A stretch of 64,000 bases of DNA from Diadema setosum (taxonomy: Eukaryota > Echinodermata > Echinoidea > Diadematoida > Diadematidae): contig CM067065.1 of assembly GCA_033980235.1 (NCBI GenBank), forward strand, positions 4,060,847 through 4,124,846, read 5' to 3'. The first letter of the stretch is position 1; each line of letters opens with the position of its first letter. The notes beneath the pieces are model-generated. The model was not told the DNA's origin. It ran no database searches and saw only the letters and a list, made by a program, of their open reading frames with translations. Made by a program: the position numbers and the translations under genes. Shown here piece after piece: positions 29,839 to 42,479 of this stretch.

Positions 29839-30672
29839 AAGAGTTTGTTCGCAAAAACCGATAAGTTCATATTTGCCAAATGGAGATATTTGCGATTAAA
29901 GGTCAAGACAAATAAATGCTTCTTTTGACCATAACTTAAAAAATGTACCTTTATGTTTAGTGACCAATATATCGTCGCCGGTCACACGAACCGACGAATC
30001 ACTCGATTTTGGGTCAAATTTTCGATTTTGAGATTTTCAATCATTTCGATAGTAGACATTCCATACTACATATTCTGAAATTCTCAGTGTGTAATTCGGT
30101 GTAATTTTTACGTAGTTATCACTTTTGTAGAAGTATGTAATTCCATTTGTGAAAATTACTTGTTTTCCCCATAGACGCGTGTGTTAAACAATCAGGCGAT
30201 TCGACGGTTCGGTGACCGCGCGTACTAGTACACGCGGTCACCGAACCGACGAATCAGTGCGCATTGACTTGCGTGTATGTTTTTGAGATTCAACAGTTCA
30301 TTGACCGCGCGCATAGTGCGCGTACTATGTAATACATGTGTTGACAATGACAACGCTCAATGTACATGTACATATGGACACACATGGAAAATGACAACGT
30401 TCTTTGCAGACCGAAAATACATGCATGCAGCTCTTTGACGATTTCCCGCTTATTTGTTAACAATACAATTCGATAAAAACTGCACAAGTTAGAGCAAGAA
30501 TTGAAGTCTGGTGTACTACAAAAATAATTGGAAATTATAGACATAAAAGTGTTGCAACCATGAGTAAAAAATGGGCTAACTTCAAACGCGTTTTTCTCGA
30601 ATTGTCATTCTTACGCAAACCTGGGGGATTCGTCGGTTCGTGTGACCGGCGACGATATCATCTAAAAGGTAT
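29837..30672 (+). mobile_element. TA-microsatellite MITE copy 4, truncated and interrupted
   Basis: It begins TAAAGAGTTTGTTCGC after a long (TA)n run and keeps the left half. It is cut by the 682-bp insertion at 29973 and ends after TAAAAGGTATTAT, without its right terminus. The counterpart in copy 2 is 40776-40937, uninterrupted. Confidence 0.85.
29973..30654. mobile_element. Concatemeric TIR element (682 bp), copy 1 only
   Basis: The ends CGTCGCCGGTCACACGAACC-GACGAATC and the exact inverse at 30627-30654 are flanked by ATAT duplications (29969-29972, 30655-30658). The empty site CCAATATATCATCT is seen in copy 2. The terminus sequence recurs inside: a palindrome at 30198-30255 is two diverged termini back to back (GATTCGACGGTTCGGTGACC and GGTCACCGAACCGACGAATC), and another diverged terminus is at about 30288-30328 (GATTCAACAGTTCATTGACC). 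The element therefore looks like two or three units fused. Confidence 0.9.
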
Positions 30673-32924
30673 TATTTAAAAGGTATTATAATTATCACAT
30701 ATCATGGTGTCAATTTTGCTTCATCGCTAAACTTACACAGATCACGCCTTTCCTCTCCTTTGTTTTTTCTCCTGAACGTGTCTATTTTGTCCTACATTCT
30801 TTAAGCATCTGCTTCTCTCATTTTTCTGTCTTCAAACAATAATAGTTGACATATCAGGATGAAGCCGATGCTCCTTTAACGGTGGTTTTATCACAGGCGA
30901 TCTTCTTTAAAACCGTGTACTCAATACACTCCTTGGATAGTTTGTAGGCCACAGACAACAAAACAATAACTGCTTCCAGGGCCCTGTAGAATGAGGTCAA
31001 GTTCTGCATAGGGGGACATATTTTTCATCAAACTCACATCACATCAATCTCAAATCCGAATATTGCCAGCGACCTAAGGCGGTTTCTGGCCCACTACAAC
31101 ACGGCGCCTGTCGCTTCGAATCTTCACGGTCTACGCCTGGCTGGGTTTTCTTCGTCAATTTCGCCAATAACTCGGCCGCCATCTAAACATTTACTACAAT
31201 TGGGGCGTTTCAAGCTAACCAACGAAACTCATGGGCATAGTTAATGCTCCAAAAAAGATCAAAGCGACGTAAGGCTTGTTGCGACGCAGAGGAGGATGTA
31301 ACATGGCCGGAACATAAGCAAAACATACAGCACAAAAAACATGGGATTATAGTACCGAAATTTAGGATCCAATTGTACATACCACGCAGTTTCGTGTTTG
31401 AGGAAAACCGGGCGGGATGAGGTGCACGTGATTAAATCTCTCCTGCCGCTGCAGCCAAAGAGCATACAAACAAACTAACAAACAAACCAATGAACAACAA
31501 GTAGATCAAAACAGAACAGCATACACACATACACAAATCAAGCAAACACAAACAAAACCAAGCTAAATTAGTGAAGATAAATAAGCGGAGAACATTGCAT
31601 GAAAGGGTTTTATCACAAACCATGTGAGCTTCATTGTGGTTAAGTTGAGATCTTTCCGATTGAAGCTGCAAAGCAGTGGAAATGATAATACAAAAATACG
31701 GAATACTTTTAATCCTGACTTTAAGAATTATAGAATAATTGAAATGTTCAAAACGAGATATCACTGGAAGAGCTTCATTTTGCTCCTTCTGATGAGGAAT
31801 TTGATATATTTAAAAATAACGCTCAGTCCATTTTGCGAATGAAACTCATCATATTGTACTCTCATCCTTACAAAAGGAGCACAGATTTGAATGTGTTATT
31901 CCAAACTGGTGAAGTTTATCATTACAAAAAAATAATATTGTGCAGAAGGTCATACTGGAACTCTCTCAGCGTCCAGTCTAGTGTTGAAATTCTAGGAATA
32001 GAGAAACAGATTGCGTTTGCCGATTAATTTAAAAAACATCAGCAGGGTTGTCATTCAAAATATGATTCCTCACATTACCTATTCTCGCCACCTTCCACTC
32101 TGCTGGAAAATTATTGTACAATTCATAAAGAGAAATTAAATCGTCTACATTTAAAAGCTTTCTAATAAAATGCGCCCCTGATCTAATTTTTTCCACCAGC
32201 ATCAGTAACGTGTTTAACTTGAAAAACATTAGCGTTAAATAATTTTTCTTCATTAAAAGAAAAATTCCTTCCTGAAATAAAAGTGTTATCAAAAATTATT
32301 TGATTTTCATTGTGCGTTACTTAAACAATAACATTCTTTCCTTTCAAATAATTTATTCTAAATATCTAAAAATTCTAAATACAAATTCGGCGCTTGAATG
32401 TTTAATAACCGGGGATCATAATTACAGTGAAAAATTAATCTCCCTCCCACTTTCTTAAATACATATTCAAAAGACTGTTTCCACTTCATATTCTTATCAC
32501 CTCTAAAGTCTCTTAATCCACATTACGCGCTGGGCATACACCATGTACCTATAATTCAGCATTTTCATTCCCCCCATTATCATAGTTCATATACAGTATG
32601 TTTCTCTTTACTTTGTCACGACCATTCCAAATAAAATCAAAACAAATCGTTTCTACCTCTCTGAAAACCCATCGAGGTACTGACATTATTGAAGAAACGT
32701 ATAATAGTTTAGATATAGCAAATACTTTAACCAGTTGAATTTTCCCAAAGAGGGTCAAATCTCTTTGCTTTCACCATCCCAACAATCTTTTCATTTTACT
32801 CAAAATTTCTTTATAATTTATTTCTTCTTTAACATTAATATCTAAAGAAAAATATATTTCTAACACTTTAACTGTTTGAACCAATTTGCCCAGCGTTATT
32901 CCAGTCAGGTTATCATTAATCTGA

Positions 32925-33850
32925 CTAGAAGACCCCAGTTTCCATAATATATGTCTTATCCCTATTTATTTTTAAACCTGATATATAATAAAAAGAATCC
33001 AATATATTATCTAATCTTTCTTTATCACGTTTTTCTTTCACAAAAATTGAACAATCATCTGCATACATTACTATCTTTGTCTCCATATCACCAATCCAAA
33101 TACCCTTTAAATCTTTTTCATTCCGAATAAACAGTGCTAGTGTTTCTATAATCAACAAAAAAAGGTATGGAGACAAGGGATCCCCTTGCCTTACTCCCCT
33201 GCCTATTTCGAAGTATCCCCTGGAGAAGCCTCCATTCATAACACAACTAATTGCATTATTGTGTAATACTTCTATCCATCTACAGAAATATGGACCAAAA
33301 CCATATTTTCTCATTAATGATTTTATGTAAGAGTGTGAGACGGTGTCAAAAGCTTTCTCAAAATCGACTGTAAATAAATAGCCCTGCACATTGTATACCT
33401 ATAAAATATAATATCATCAATAATCCTTACGGCCTCTCCAATATTCCTCTCAGGTAAAAACCCAACTTGATCTACGTGTATCACTTCTCCTTATACCAAT
33501 TTTATTCTTTCAGCTAACACTTTAGATAAAAGTTTATAGTCTACATTAAGAAGAGTGATTGGTCGGTAATTACGAATATACAAAGGATCTTTACCTTCTT
33601 TTTTAATCATTGTTATTACGCCCTGTCTTTGTGATATTGATAATTCCCCTCTCTCAAAAGATGCATTACAAGATTCTAAAACAAGGTTTCCTATATCAGA
33701 CCAAAATGTTCGATAAAATTCAACTGTTAATTCATCATTTCCTAGTGATTTATTTAAAGGCATTTTATTTAGTATCGAAATACATTCACCCATTGTAATT
33801 TTCTCATCACATGATTTTTTACTAACTTCACCTATATTCAGATGGGGCAT
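32925..33850 (-). pseudogene. LINE reverse-transcriptase domain, broken
   Basis: The frame 33850-33491 carries KSLGNDELTVEFYRTFW and NYRPITLLNVDYKLLSKVLA. The frame 33389-32925 carries FTVDFEKAFDTVSH, RQGDPLSPYLF, the catalytic YADD and LKINRDKT. The two are separated by a stop/frameshift region with further coding remains (minus strand of 33420-33490). All catalytic residues are present, but the frame is not continuous. Confidence 0.9.
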
Positions 33851-34190
33851 ATTAGTAAAAAGATCCTCTTAATTGTCTATTTTCTCACACTGAGTATACA
33901 AATTTTGGTAATTTTTTTTTTTTTTGATTTCTCTCAGAATCTGCCTCGGATCAGTGATTTCTACATTATCTTCTAATTTTAATTTATCTATAGATATTTT
34001 CCTCTGGTTAGATGTTAATAACTGTTTAAAACAATTTTCATTAATTTCACTGTCCTCAAACCACTTAGCTCGCGATCTCACTTTTAACCCCGCTACTTTC
34101 TGATCATATAATCATTTCATCCTATTTCTTTTCAATTCTAATTGATGTAAAATATCATTATCTTTGGAAATTATTAACAATTGTTCTAAA

Positions 34191-35202
34191 TCAGAAATAT
34201 TTTTCTGTAATTTCCTTATTTTTTTCCTGTATTTCTTGCGCCTTTCCTTTCGAATATTTCTTTGTTATTTCACGAATTTTCATTTTAACAAAATCCCAAA
34301 GGACTCTAACATCTGTAAACTCCTTCTTTCCTTGCTCTATTATAGATTTAATTTCTGCTCTCAGGAGATGTACATACTCTTTATCTAAACACAAACTATT
34401 ATTAAACTTCCAATAAGATGGTCCTATATTCTTTAGGATGTTATAATTAAAAAACAATCCTAAATGAATAGCCGAGTGATCAGGGGCAATTGATGAGAAA
34501 ATATTACACTCTGAAATTTGCTTCTCCAGTTGATTAGAAATTATCCAATAATCTAATCTACTTTGTATTAGAGGGTTCTTCTGCTTGTATGTAAATTGAA
34601 TCTTATCTGGATTTCTTTTCCTCCATATGTCTAACGCATCGAAGGTTCCAAGAAAATGTTCAAATTCTAAATTAAACTGATGGCCTATAGTACTCCTTTT
34701 ACTCGAAATATCATAATCAAAATATCGAATCATATTAAAGTCCCCACCAATAATCATAAGGGAGTTATTTACATTAAAATTGTTGAGATGATCACTTAAC
34801 TTGTTAAAAAACAATTTGCTCTTGCTGTTTTTCTCGAATAGGAAAATAAACATTGCATAAAATGTAACTTGTATTGGATACTTCAATCTCCAATAATATG
34901 TATCTCCCTTCTAAGTCACCCTCATGCTTCAATACCTTCATATTCAATTTATTTCATATGAGGACACAGACTTCCCGACTGTGGTTACTCCCATGACTAA
35001 AAAAACAGTGCCCGCTCCACGCCCTCTTCCACTGGTCCTCTACGTCAATTGTACTAAATGTTTCCTGAAGAAAAATTGTATCTCCTCTCTCCATACTCCA
35101 TTTAACTATAGCATTTCTTTTGGTAACTTCTCTAAGACCCTTAACATTTAAAGAGACGAAACTTAATGTATCTGATTTCCTACTCATTTTATATTCCATC
35201 AC
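34191..35202 (-). pseudogene. LINE endonuclease domain, broken
   Basis: Two frames (35202-34954 and 34886-34191) together cover an exonuclease-endonuclease-phosphatase fold: N-terminal SLNVKGL, QETFS (catalytic glutamate), GGDFN, SRLDYW and the terminal DH pair in APDHS. A frameshift between 34954 and 34886 breaks it. This enzyme nicks target DNA for target-primed reverse transcription. Confidence 0.88.
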
Positions 35203-37674
35203 CTTTCACTTAAACATACAAAAACAACACCGACAAGAACAAAAATATATACAAAAAAAAAGAACGAGTGCAATACCCCTTGTTCTTACAAGAGGAGTTG
35301 CTGCGAGCTCTCCCCTTCTCACTCACTTTCATTAAAATGTTTCCATAAAATTAATATACTCTAATGATTGTGTGCAAAACATCATTCACGCTTTCTCCTG
35401 CATCCCTGTTTTATGGTACATAGTATTATTAATGTAACTTAAAGCAGAGAAGGTAGCTGGATAGCCACGAGTACGGGTGTTTCTTTCATGGCACATTAAA
35501 CGAAGGCCTAACATAGAATTCCTTGTATATTGTGTACATAAAAAACATTGGCAGAAAATTTCAGTTACACATCACCATGCAGTTCCTGGCAGCACTTGTT
35601 ATAGAAATTTTGTACCTGGCTCTTTAATTCGTATTGACTCTTGGCACGGCGCGCCGCGGCGTGACCCGCACCTTGCTTATTGCGCATAATCTTAACAGTA
35701 GCCACGCCCCACACAGTGACTTGTCAATTCCAAGGTGCATTTTCTAAACGCAAATTCAAGAAACTACACTCAACACAAAAACGACCAAATAAAAAATTTC
35801 TTTCATGCCCAGAAACCGCTCATTTGCAATGACACACAAATGAAATAGCGCCATCTTGCGTCCTTTACATCTTATGTATTTTCCTTTACGGCCTCATGCA
35901 GCTGTACGCCCTCCGAAAAGTTGTACTATTTGAGAGGATATTACCTTACCCAGCAAAGTAAATGATATGATTAGGCACACTTGTCAGTTTCTTACCGATA
36001 TCAGTGCAGTGATTCCCTGTTATGCAGTCAGAGGGAACAACCAATGAAATTTGAAAGGCTGAACCTACCCAACTACCCTCCCTTCACCATATGAACGTGG
36101 TAATGATACGGAAAGCCGATCTCACAAGGGAAGTAAGGCTGGGGGGGGGGTGGAGGGGGTAGTGGCCAGCTCATCTAAACGATTTCACACAACTTAGTCG
36201 AAATGAAAAGCTGAAAAGAAAATCATTCCTTGGAGAGCACAATCACATACTAACAGTAGTATGTCCACACTTTCATTAATCAAAATAGAGGGTGGATACA
36301 ATTACGATTGTAGTTTGTTTCTAGAAAGGGAATCTTGAAAAGGACAAAATCTAAGACTTTTGCTCATTCCACAGGGGAAAATGTAACAAGAGCAAAGAGA
36401 AAATTCATACTTTATCTGTGGTAATGCCAGCTTCGGTTGAATTCGGGAAAATTCGGCGAAAGTTTTACTGACGTCATAATGGACCAAATTTGGGATTACA
36501 GCAGCGCACGATGCGTCACGGCTAAAACGTAATCATAAGTGCACTTCTTGTCACTGAAAAATAGGTTGAATTATTTCGAATTAAGCAACTGTCGTAATAA
36601 TCTCATTGGTGTTTGGTTTTCTGTTTTCTGTTGGTTTAGTGTGTGTCTCTGTGTCTGTGAGTGTGTTTGTCTGTGTGTTTTGTTTTTCTTTTACAATGGG
36701 TTTCCTCGACATGGAATATTTTCCATGATGTCTCGAGACGCACCTGCAGGCACCAAGCTCTTTTTGACCTTACAGCTTTCGTGCATGCCTTATTCGTCTT
36801 GTATCATAAAGAAAACCAGTCTGTCTATAATACGTTCACACGATTTTCCACATCTTGGAACGAACTATGCAATTGAGACAGCAGCAAGGGAGCTCTAGCT
36901 TTAATACCGTGTTAACGGACTACTACATGAGTGTCCGTGATCCATTCTAGCAGAGGCAGTCCGTCCTGTTGTGCATCACTCCATCTATAGAGGGCGTGAA
37001 CACATTATACTGAAATACATTATCAAACATAACAGCTTTATTCCAGATGCAACTGTGCAAGCAGAAAGAGAGACCGAAAGCTCCGGGATGGGGATCACCC
37101 TGAAACTAAAAAAGAAAAGCGTAACCAGTTCTCTTTTACCACTGTTCTTGAAGGGCACTCGTCTATTCAATCATGGCAGTTTTTTTGTTCTTGTTTCACA
37201 TGTGTCATTATCATTTTATTATAACGCCATTGCCTCCTAACTGTTCCTACAGGTATGTATGCATGACGCAAACCGTTCTTCATAGTCGCGTTCATACATT
37301 TTTGATCATGCCAGAGTATAAGATTGCGAACAATGCCCATATTATTGAACTTCTCCATAGTACAATGTACACCGGCTCAGGCGGAGGCTAATGAACTCGC
37401 ACACCGTTTTACTACATGTTTTTTTTTTTTTTTTTTTTTTTTTGTAGTTTTTTGTAGTTTGCGTTATGTATTTAAAATGTAGCTGCACAAAATTGTAATT
37501 CATGTTTTTTGGAGTTGTATAGTTTGGTTTATAAACACTTATAAAGCAATAGGGTTGACATAAACTACATTGATTTATTGTATAATCATGAAGTACAGTG
37601 TATATAATTATATGTTTTATTTTTGCGCTTACGACGTACGGAGTTGTTTGACGGTGTGTGCCTGTATGTTGATG

Positions 37675-37710
37675 TGTGTGTGCTTGTGTGCGTGTGTGTG
37701 TGTATGTGTT

Positions 37711-37754
<44 letters not shown>

Positions 37755-37780
37755 TGAGTATGTGTGTGTGTACGTGCATG
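37675..37780. repeat. (TG)n microsatellite, copy 2
   Basis: Expanded TG tract compared with copy 1. The long frames across it on either strand (for example a histidine/threonine-rich 157-aa minus frame) are translation artefacts. Confidence 0.95.
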
Positions 37781-38879
37781 TGTCTGCGAATGTGTGCCGG
37801 TTTTGCCGCTTGCAAGGAAGTATAGCCTTGTCCATCTTTTTATGGATCAATTTCACCTAAATTATTAGTAATAATTACAATGTGCAGATGAATAACAATG
37901 GGAAGTTGATTTGCCAGGATGGCTGTCTATCTCACAATGTACATGACACACCTGACTATGAACTTCGCCCCCATTCCTCTAACGTTATCCAAAAATTGGT
38001 TGCTATCAAAAGTCCGCCAACCTTCAAACCGCACTTGACCGACCGACTAGCGGCGAACCATCCATATATCACCCGTCTATTATAGCCATCACCATGGTAA
38101 CGCAATTACGAGGACGGACCAAAGTGTCATCAGACATTATGGGCACTTGCCAAAGTATCATAGAGGCTGAACTATTGTAAATGACCGCACTATTTAATAT
38201 TTGCCCAGCCTCTGCCAATGCAAATAAGAAGTAATCGACATGATACGAACTAAAATTCGTGTGAAGAGAAACCGAGCACTTTGGTGATTACCATAGATAG
38301 AAGTTCCGTCACATATAGCAGCCGTTTATTAAAGTTAGCTATCGCCATTAATAATGCCTTGCTTACGCTGACCGATAAGCGGTCAATGAGCCGTAACGCA
38401 GTTTGGACCGCAAAATATGCACTCTCTTCTGCAATAAGGATGATGCGCTTAAATACTAATCGTATCTATATAAAATAAAACAAAGGGATAAATTAAAACA
38501 AAATGATAATATTCATTATAGATCATACCATTCATGGTTACTGTTTTGTAAAGTAGTGCGTACAGAGAGAAAAAAAAAAAGATGAAAATCCCATCTTCTT
38601 CACCAACGTCTTTTTTTTTTTTTTTGTTCACATCAACCGTAATTAAATTTTGTAGCCGTATTTCCGGAAGCCTCTCAATCACTTATTTTGTATCTGTGAC
38701 TTAAGTTGGCAACGTTTTTTTTTTTTTTTTTTTTCAGAAAAAAAAAATCCAGTTTCTTTCTCATTGTGTGTATGTATATGTGTGTGTGTGTGTTTTATTT
38801 TTTTATTCGCTGATTTCAGCGTTGCCAATTTTATGAACATACACACACATCCACACACGCACACACAGTATCAGCTGCA

Positions 38880-39240
38880 AATTTTCCCCCGAGGCCGAAG
38901 GGTTAATTGACGTCAGTGTATTGCACTCTGCAAGGGTGCGAATGAGTTCCGATACCGAAACACGCTGGGAATCAATATTTGCTTGTCTCGTTAGTACACC
39001 GCAGTCCCGCCCCACGATTCCGCCGCGTTGTTATTTGCCTTATAATTACCGCGGCTTGCAAAATGCGGAGAGCTGCGCAACGCCTAGCCCGCGCTCGCCC
39101 GCCGCCAAGCTGTCAGACCACATTATGGCGGATTCGTATTTCGTACATCAGATACGTGTTGTTCGCATTACACGTGTTTAGAGATATCCATTCCCGGATA
39201 TTGCGCGGGTTGCGTATAGCGGGAAAATATTTGTATCTGT
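38880..39240. promoter_or_regulatory. CpG-rich block with CRE-like site, copy 2
   Basis: Duplicate of 27905-28260 with TGACGTCA at 38908-38915. CpGs are largely retained, with a few changes (GCCCGCCGCCAAG against GCCCGCCGTTTAG). Confidence 0.3.
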
Positions 39241-39527
39241 TGCATTCTCAAATCTTGCGATGTTATGAAGATAGTGCTCAGATTGCTTTGTCTCTATTCT
39301 TCGTCCTTTCGTCTCTCTGTCCCTATTGTATAGAAATTCTAAGGCAGGTGCAGTATTTCACCCAAGCCTTGATTAGAATTCTGTTTCAGTTCCCATCAAG
39401 CTCGACTTCTTCTCTTACTAATGGAATGTCGGTAATATGTCAGGAAACAAGAATAATGATAAGACTTATATCTCTGGCTGGATAGAGATAAAACAATAAT
39501 ATAGATATATAGATAGATAGATAGATA

Positions 39528-39775
39528 TGAAGAGTTTGTTCGCAAAAACCGATAAGTCCATATTTGCCAAATGGAGATATTTGCGATGAATGGTCAAGAA
39601 AAATAAAGAGAATAATAAGAAAAAAATTGCTTCTTTTGACCATACTTTAAAAATATACCTTTATATGTAGTGACCGATATATCATTTAAAAGGTATTAGT
39701 TTGTACTTTATGACAGAGACCGTACTTCAAAATCTTCAAAAATGGACTTATTGGTTTTTGCGAACAAACTCTTCA
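39528..39775 (+). mobile_element. TA-microsatellite MITE copy 3' (in duplication copy 2)
   Basis: Duplicate of 28558-28805. The right terminus has one substitution (TTGGTTTTTGCG). Flanking GATA tracts have different lengths from copy 1. Confidence 0.92.
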
Positions 39776-39778
39776 TAT

Positions 39779-39810
<32 letters not shown>

Positions 39811-40048
39811 GTAGATAGGTAGATAGGTAGATTGATAGATAGGTAAATATATATGGAGAGAAAAAGAGAATGAAACAGAATGAGAGAGATATGGAGAAGC
39901 TGTAATGAAATCGTGAGACACAAATCATAAGTAATACTTTCTGGATAGAGTGAAGATGTCATGTTAACGAAGTGAAAAACTCATCAGGAAGAGAATCACG
40001 AAGGAAATGAAGCTGTGGGGAAAATCCCGAGTGGTGACAGTTATTAGA

Positions 40049-40212
40049 GAGCTTTAAATTTTAGACGCGCGGACGTTCAAAGGGGGAAAAAAAAAAAAAA
40101 ACATGGTCTGAGCGTTGGCAGTAGCGCACGTCAAGTTACTGCGCACGCTCAGACCATGTTTGTTTGGTTTTTTTTTCCCTTTGTACGTTCGCGCGTCTAA
40201 AATCTAAAGCTC
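40049..40212. mobile_element. Hairpin MITE with A/T arms, copy 2 (164 bp)
   Basis: Duplicate of 29071-29256 with a shorter A run and a T run broken by GTTTGG, showing homopolymer drift since the duplication. Confidence 0.85.
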
Positions 40213-40775
40213 CCTAGTGTGAAACGGCGCGCGGCGGTGTAACTTTGTTGTTTACGTGTCTTTCCTAATTGCTTTTTGTATGCGATATAACTGGCGCATG
40301 TGCATCTGCGAAAAGGCTAATAATGACTGTTACTACACCTGTATACATTGCTGAAAATAATACAACATTTCGATTTTTTATGAAGTGCATCAAAATCAAG
40401 GAGTAAAGAAGAAAGAGAAAATTAAAGGTGAAGTTAAAGATGTTCCCTCCCATTAACAGATGAATTTAGAAAAGATAGGAATATATCTATTGATGATGTC
40501 TGTTGAAATAAACTTACAGCAAAAGTCATACTGGTGGCACCACCAACTACAATTCATCCGCAACGCCACCATTACATCTCCTAAACTACCGTTTTACTAC
40601 TACTTCTACTGCTACTGCTGCTTCGAGTATGCCAGGTCAGATCACACCTTGAACGACTGGTGCTACGACTTTCCTGCTATTCCTCCTTTTACCCATACTA
40701 CTACTACTACTACAGGGCCTACTACTACTACTATAGTAAAAAAAAATAAAAAAATAAAATATATATATATATACA

Positions 40776-40937
40776 TAAAGAGTTTGTTCGCAAAAACCGA
40801 TAAGTTCATATTTGCCAAATGGAGATATTTGCGATTAAAGGTCAAGACAAATAAATGCTTCTTTTGACCATAACTTAAAAAATGTACCTTTATGTTTAGT
40901 GACCAATATATCATCTAAAAGGTATTATTTAAAAGGT
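40776..40937 (+). mobile_element. TA-microsatellite MITE copy 4', truncated
   Basis: Left half only, preceded by ATATATATACA. It shows the uninterrupted CCAATATATCATCTAAA target of the insertion found in copy 1. Confidence 0.85.
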
Positions 40938-41835
40938 ATTATAATTATCACATATCATGGTGTCAATTTTGCTTCATCGCTAAACTTACACAGATCACGC
41001 CTTTCCTCTCCTTTGTTTTTTCTCCTGAACGTGTCTATTTTGTCCTACATTCTTTAAGCATCTGCTTCTCTCATTTTTCTGTCTTCAAACAATAATAGTT
41101 GACATATCAGGATGAAGCCGATGCTCCTTTAACGGTGGTTTTATCACAGGCGATCTTCTTTAAAACCGTGTACTCAATACACTCCTTGGATAGTTTGTAG
41201 GCCACAGACAACAAAACAATAACTGCTTCCAGGGCCATGTAGAATGAGGTCAAGTTCTGCATAGGGGGACATATTTTTCATCAAACTCACATCACATCAA
41301 TCTCAAATCCGAATATTGCCAGCGACCTAAGGCGGTTTCTGGCCCACTACAACACGGCGCCTGTCGCTTCGAATCTTTACGGTATACGCCTGGCTGGGTT
41401 TTCTTCGTCAATTTCGCCAATAACTCGGCCGCCATCTAAACATTTACTACAATTGGGGCGCTTCAAGCTAACCAACGAAACTCATGGGCATAGTTAATGC
41501 TCCAAAAAAGATCAAAGCGACGTAAGGCTTGTTGCGACGCAGAGGAGGATGTAACATGGCCGGAACATAAGCAAAACATACAGCACAAAAACATGGGATT
41601 ATAGTACCGAAATTTAGGATCCAATTGTACATACCACGCAGTTTCGTGTTTGAGGAAAACGGGGCTGGACGCGGTGCACGTGATTAAATCTTTCCTGCCG
41701 CTGCAGCCAAAGAGCATACAAACAAACTAACAAACAAACCAATGAACAACAAGTAGATCAAAACCAAACAGCATACACACATATACACAAATCAAGCAAA
41801 CACAAACAAAACCAAGCTAAATCAGTGAAGATAAA

Positions 41836-42228
41836 TCAGCGAAGAACATTGCATGAAAGGGTTTTATCGCAAACCATGCTAACTTCATTGTGGTTAAGTT
41901 GAGATCTTTCCGATTGAAGCTGCAAAGCAGTGGAAATGATAATACAAAAATACGGAATACTTTTAATCCTGACTTTAAGAATTATAGAATAATTGTAATG
42001 TTCAAAACGAGATATCACTGGAAGAGTTTTATTTTGCTCCATCTGATGAGGAATTAATTTGATATGTTTAAAAATAGCGCTCAGTCCATTTTGCGAATGA
42101 AACTCATCATATTGTACTCTCGAAAGTATAAGACGTTTTGAAGAAAATATAGTGTTCTCTTCTTTGACCTTGCGTTTGAATCGGTGTTTGCAATATCTTT
42201 CATTGGTATCAAGGTTAATTCTGTCCAA
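41836..42228 (-). other. Unrecognised 130-codon frame spanning the duplication edge
   Basis: Open on - from 42228, rich in K/R and without simple repeats, crossing the copy-2 boundary at 42121. In copy 1 the homologous frame continues differently beyond its edge, so if this ever was an exon only copy 2 retains its start. No family is recognised. Confidence 0.2.
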
Positions 42229-42395
42229 TTAATCAAGAGATGCTTTTAAAACTGGCTTTTGTGTGAGTCTTTTTATTCCATTTTTCTTCATGGGGACTCT
42301 TTGCTTATCTTTAAGTTTATGCATCATTTTCGATCTTTCTTTATAGCTTAAGCTGACTAGTTCGATGTTCGCTGATCAAGTTTGTATTAAGCTGT

Positions 42396-42399
<4 letters not shown>

Positions 42400-42456
<57 letters not shown>

Positions 42457-42470
42457 ATATAATATTATAG
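42400..42470. repeat. (TA)n microsatellite
   Basis: A long TA tract with two ATTAT/AATAT breaks. Confidence 0.95.
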
Positions 42471-42479
42471 TATCAAATA

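Larger units (their letters stand above)
24166..31863 (+). repeat. Segmental duplication, copy 1 (7.70 kb)
   Basis: From GTTACACATCACCATGCAG to GAATGAAACTCATCATATTG then TACTCTC it matches 35564-42121 in the same orientation with only scattered substitutions and microsatellite differences. Copy 1 is longer mainly by three events: an internal 221-bp tandem duplication (26037-26257), a 255-bp insertion (27427-27681) and a 682-bp insertion (29973-30654). Both copies contain the same MITEs, so these predate the duplication. No clear intact gene lies inside; a CpG-rich block is at about 27905-28260. Confidence 0.96.
32029..35202 (-). mobile_element. Decayed L1/Tx1-like LINE, ORF2 region
   Basis: Read on - from 35202 to 32029, successive frames give an apurinic endonuclease (SFVSLNVKGLREVTKR, GGDFN, SRLDYWI, APDHSAIHL), a linker with RSRAKWFEDSE, a reverse transcriptase (RNYRPITLL, GVRQGDPLSPYLF, YADD) and a C-terminal region (LTLFGKIQLVKV, FIWNGRDKVKR). 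The order and motifs match the L1/Tx1 group of non-LTR retrotransposons. At least five frame breaks and stops separate the pieces, and neither an ORF1 nor a poly(A) tail is clear. It lies exactly between the two duplication copies. Confidence 0.9.
31864..35563. other. Spacer between the duplication copies
   Basis: 3.7 kb, mostly an antisense LINE (32029-35202). The short segments at 31864-32028 and 35203-35563 are not shared with either copy and show nothing recognised. Confidence 0.8.
35564..42121 (+). repeat. Segmental duplication, copy 2 (6.56 kb)
   Basis: Direct duplicate of 24166-31863. It lacks the three copy-1-specific insertions, so it shows the empty sites, and has a longer TG microsatellite (37675-37750). 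At its start a small reading frame differs: position 35620 onward reads CTCTTTAATTCG against CTCTTTCCTTCG in copy 1, creating a stop, and CGCGCCGCGG is inserted near 35650. Confidence 0.96.

Noticed and set aside
37342..37815. 157-codon His/Thr-rich minus-strand frame
   Set aside because: Translation of the TG microsatellite and poly-T; absent from copy 1.
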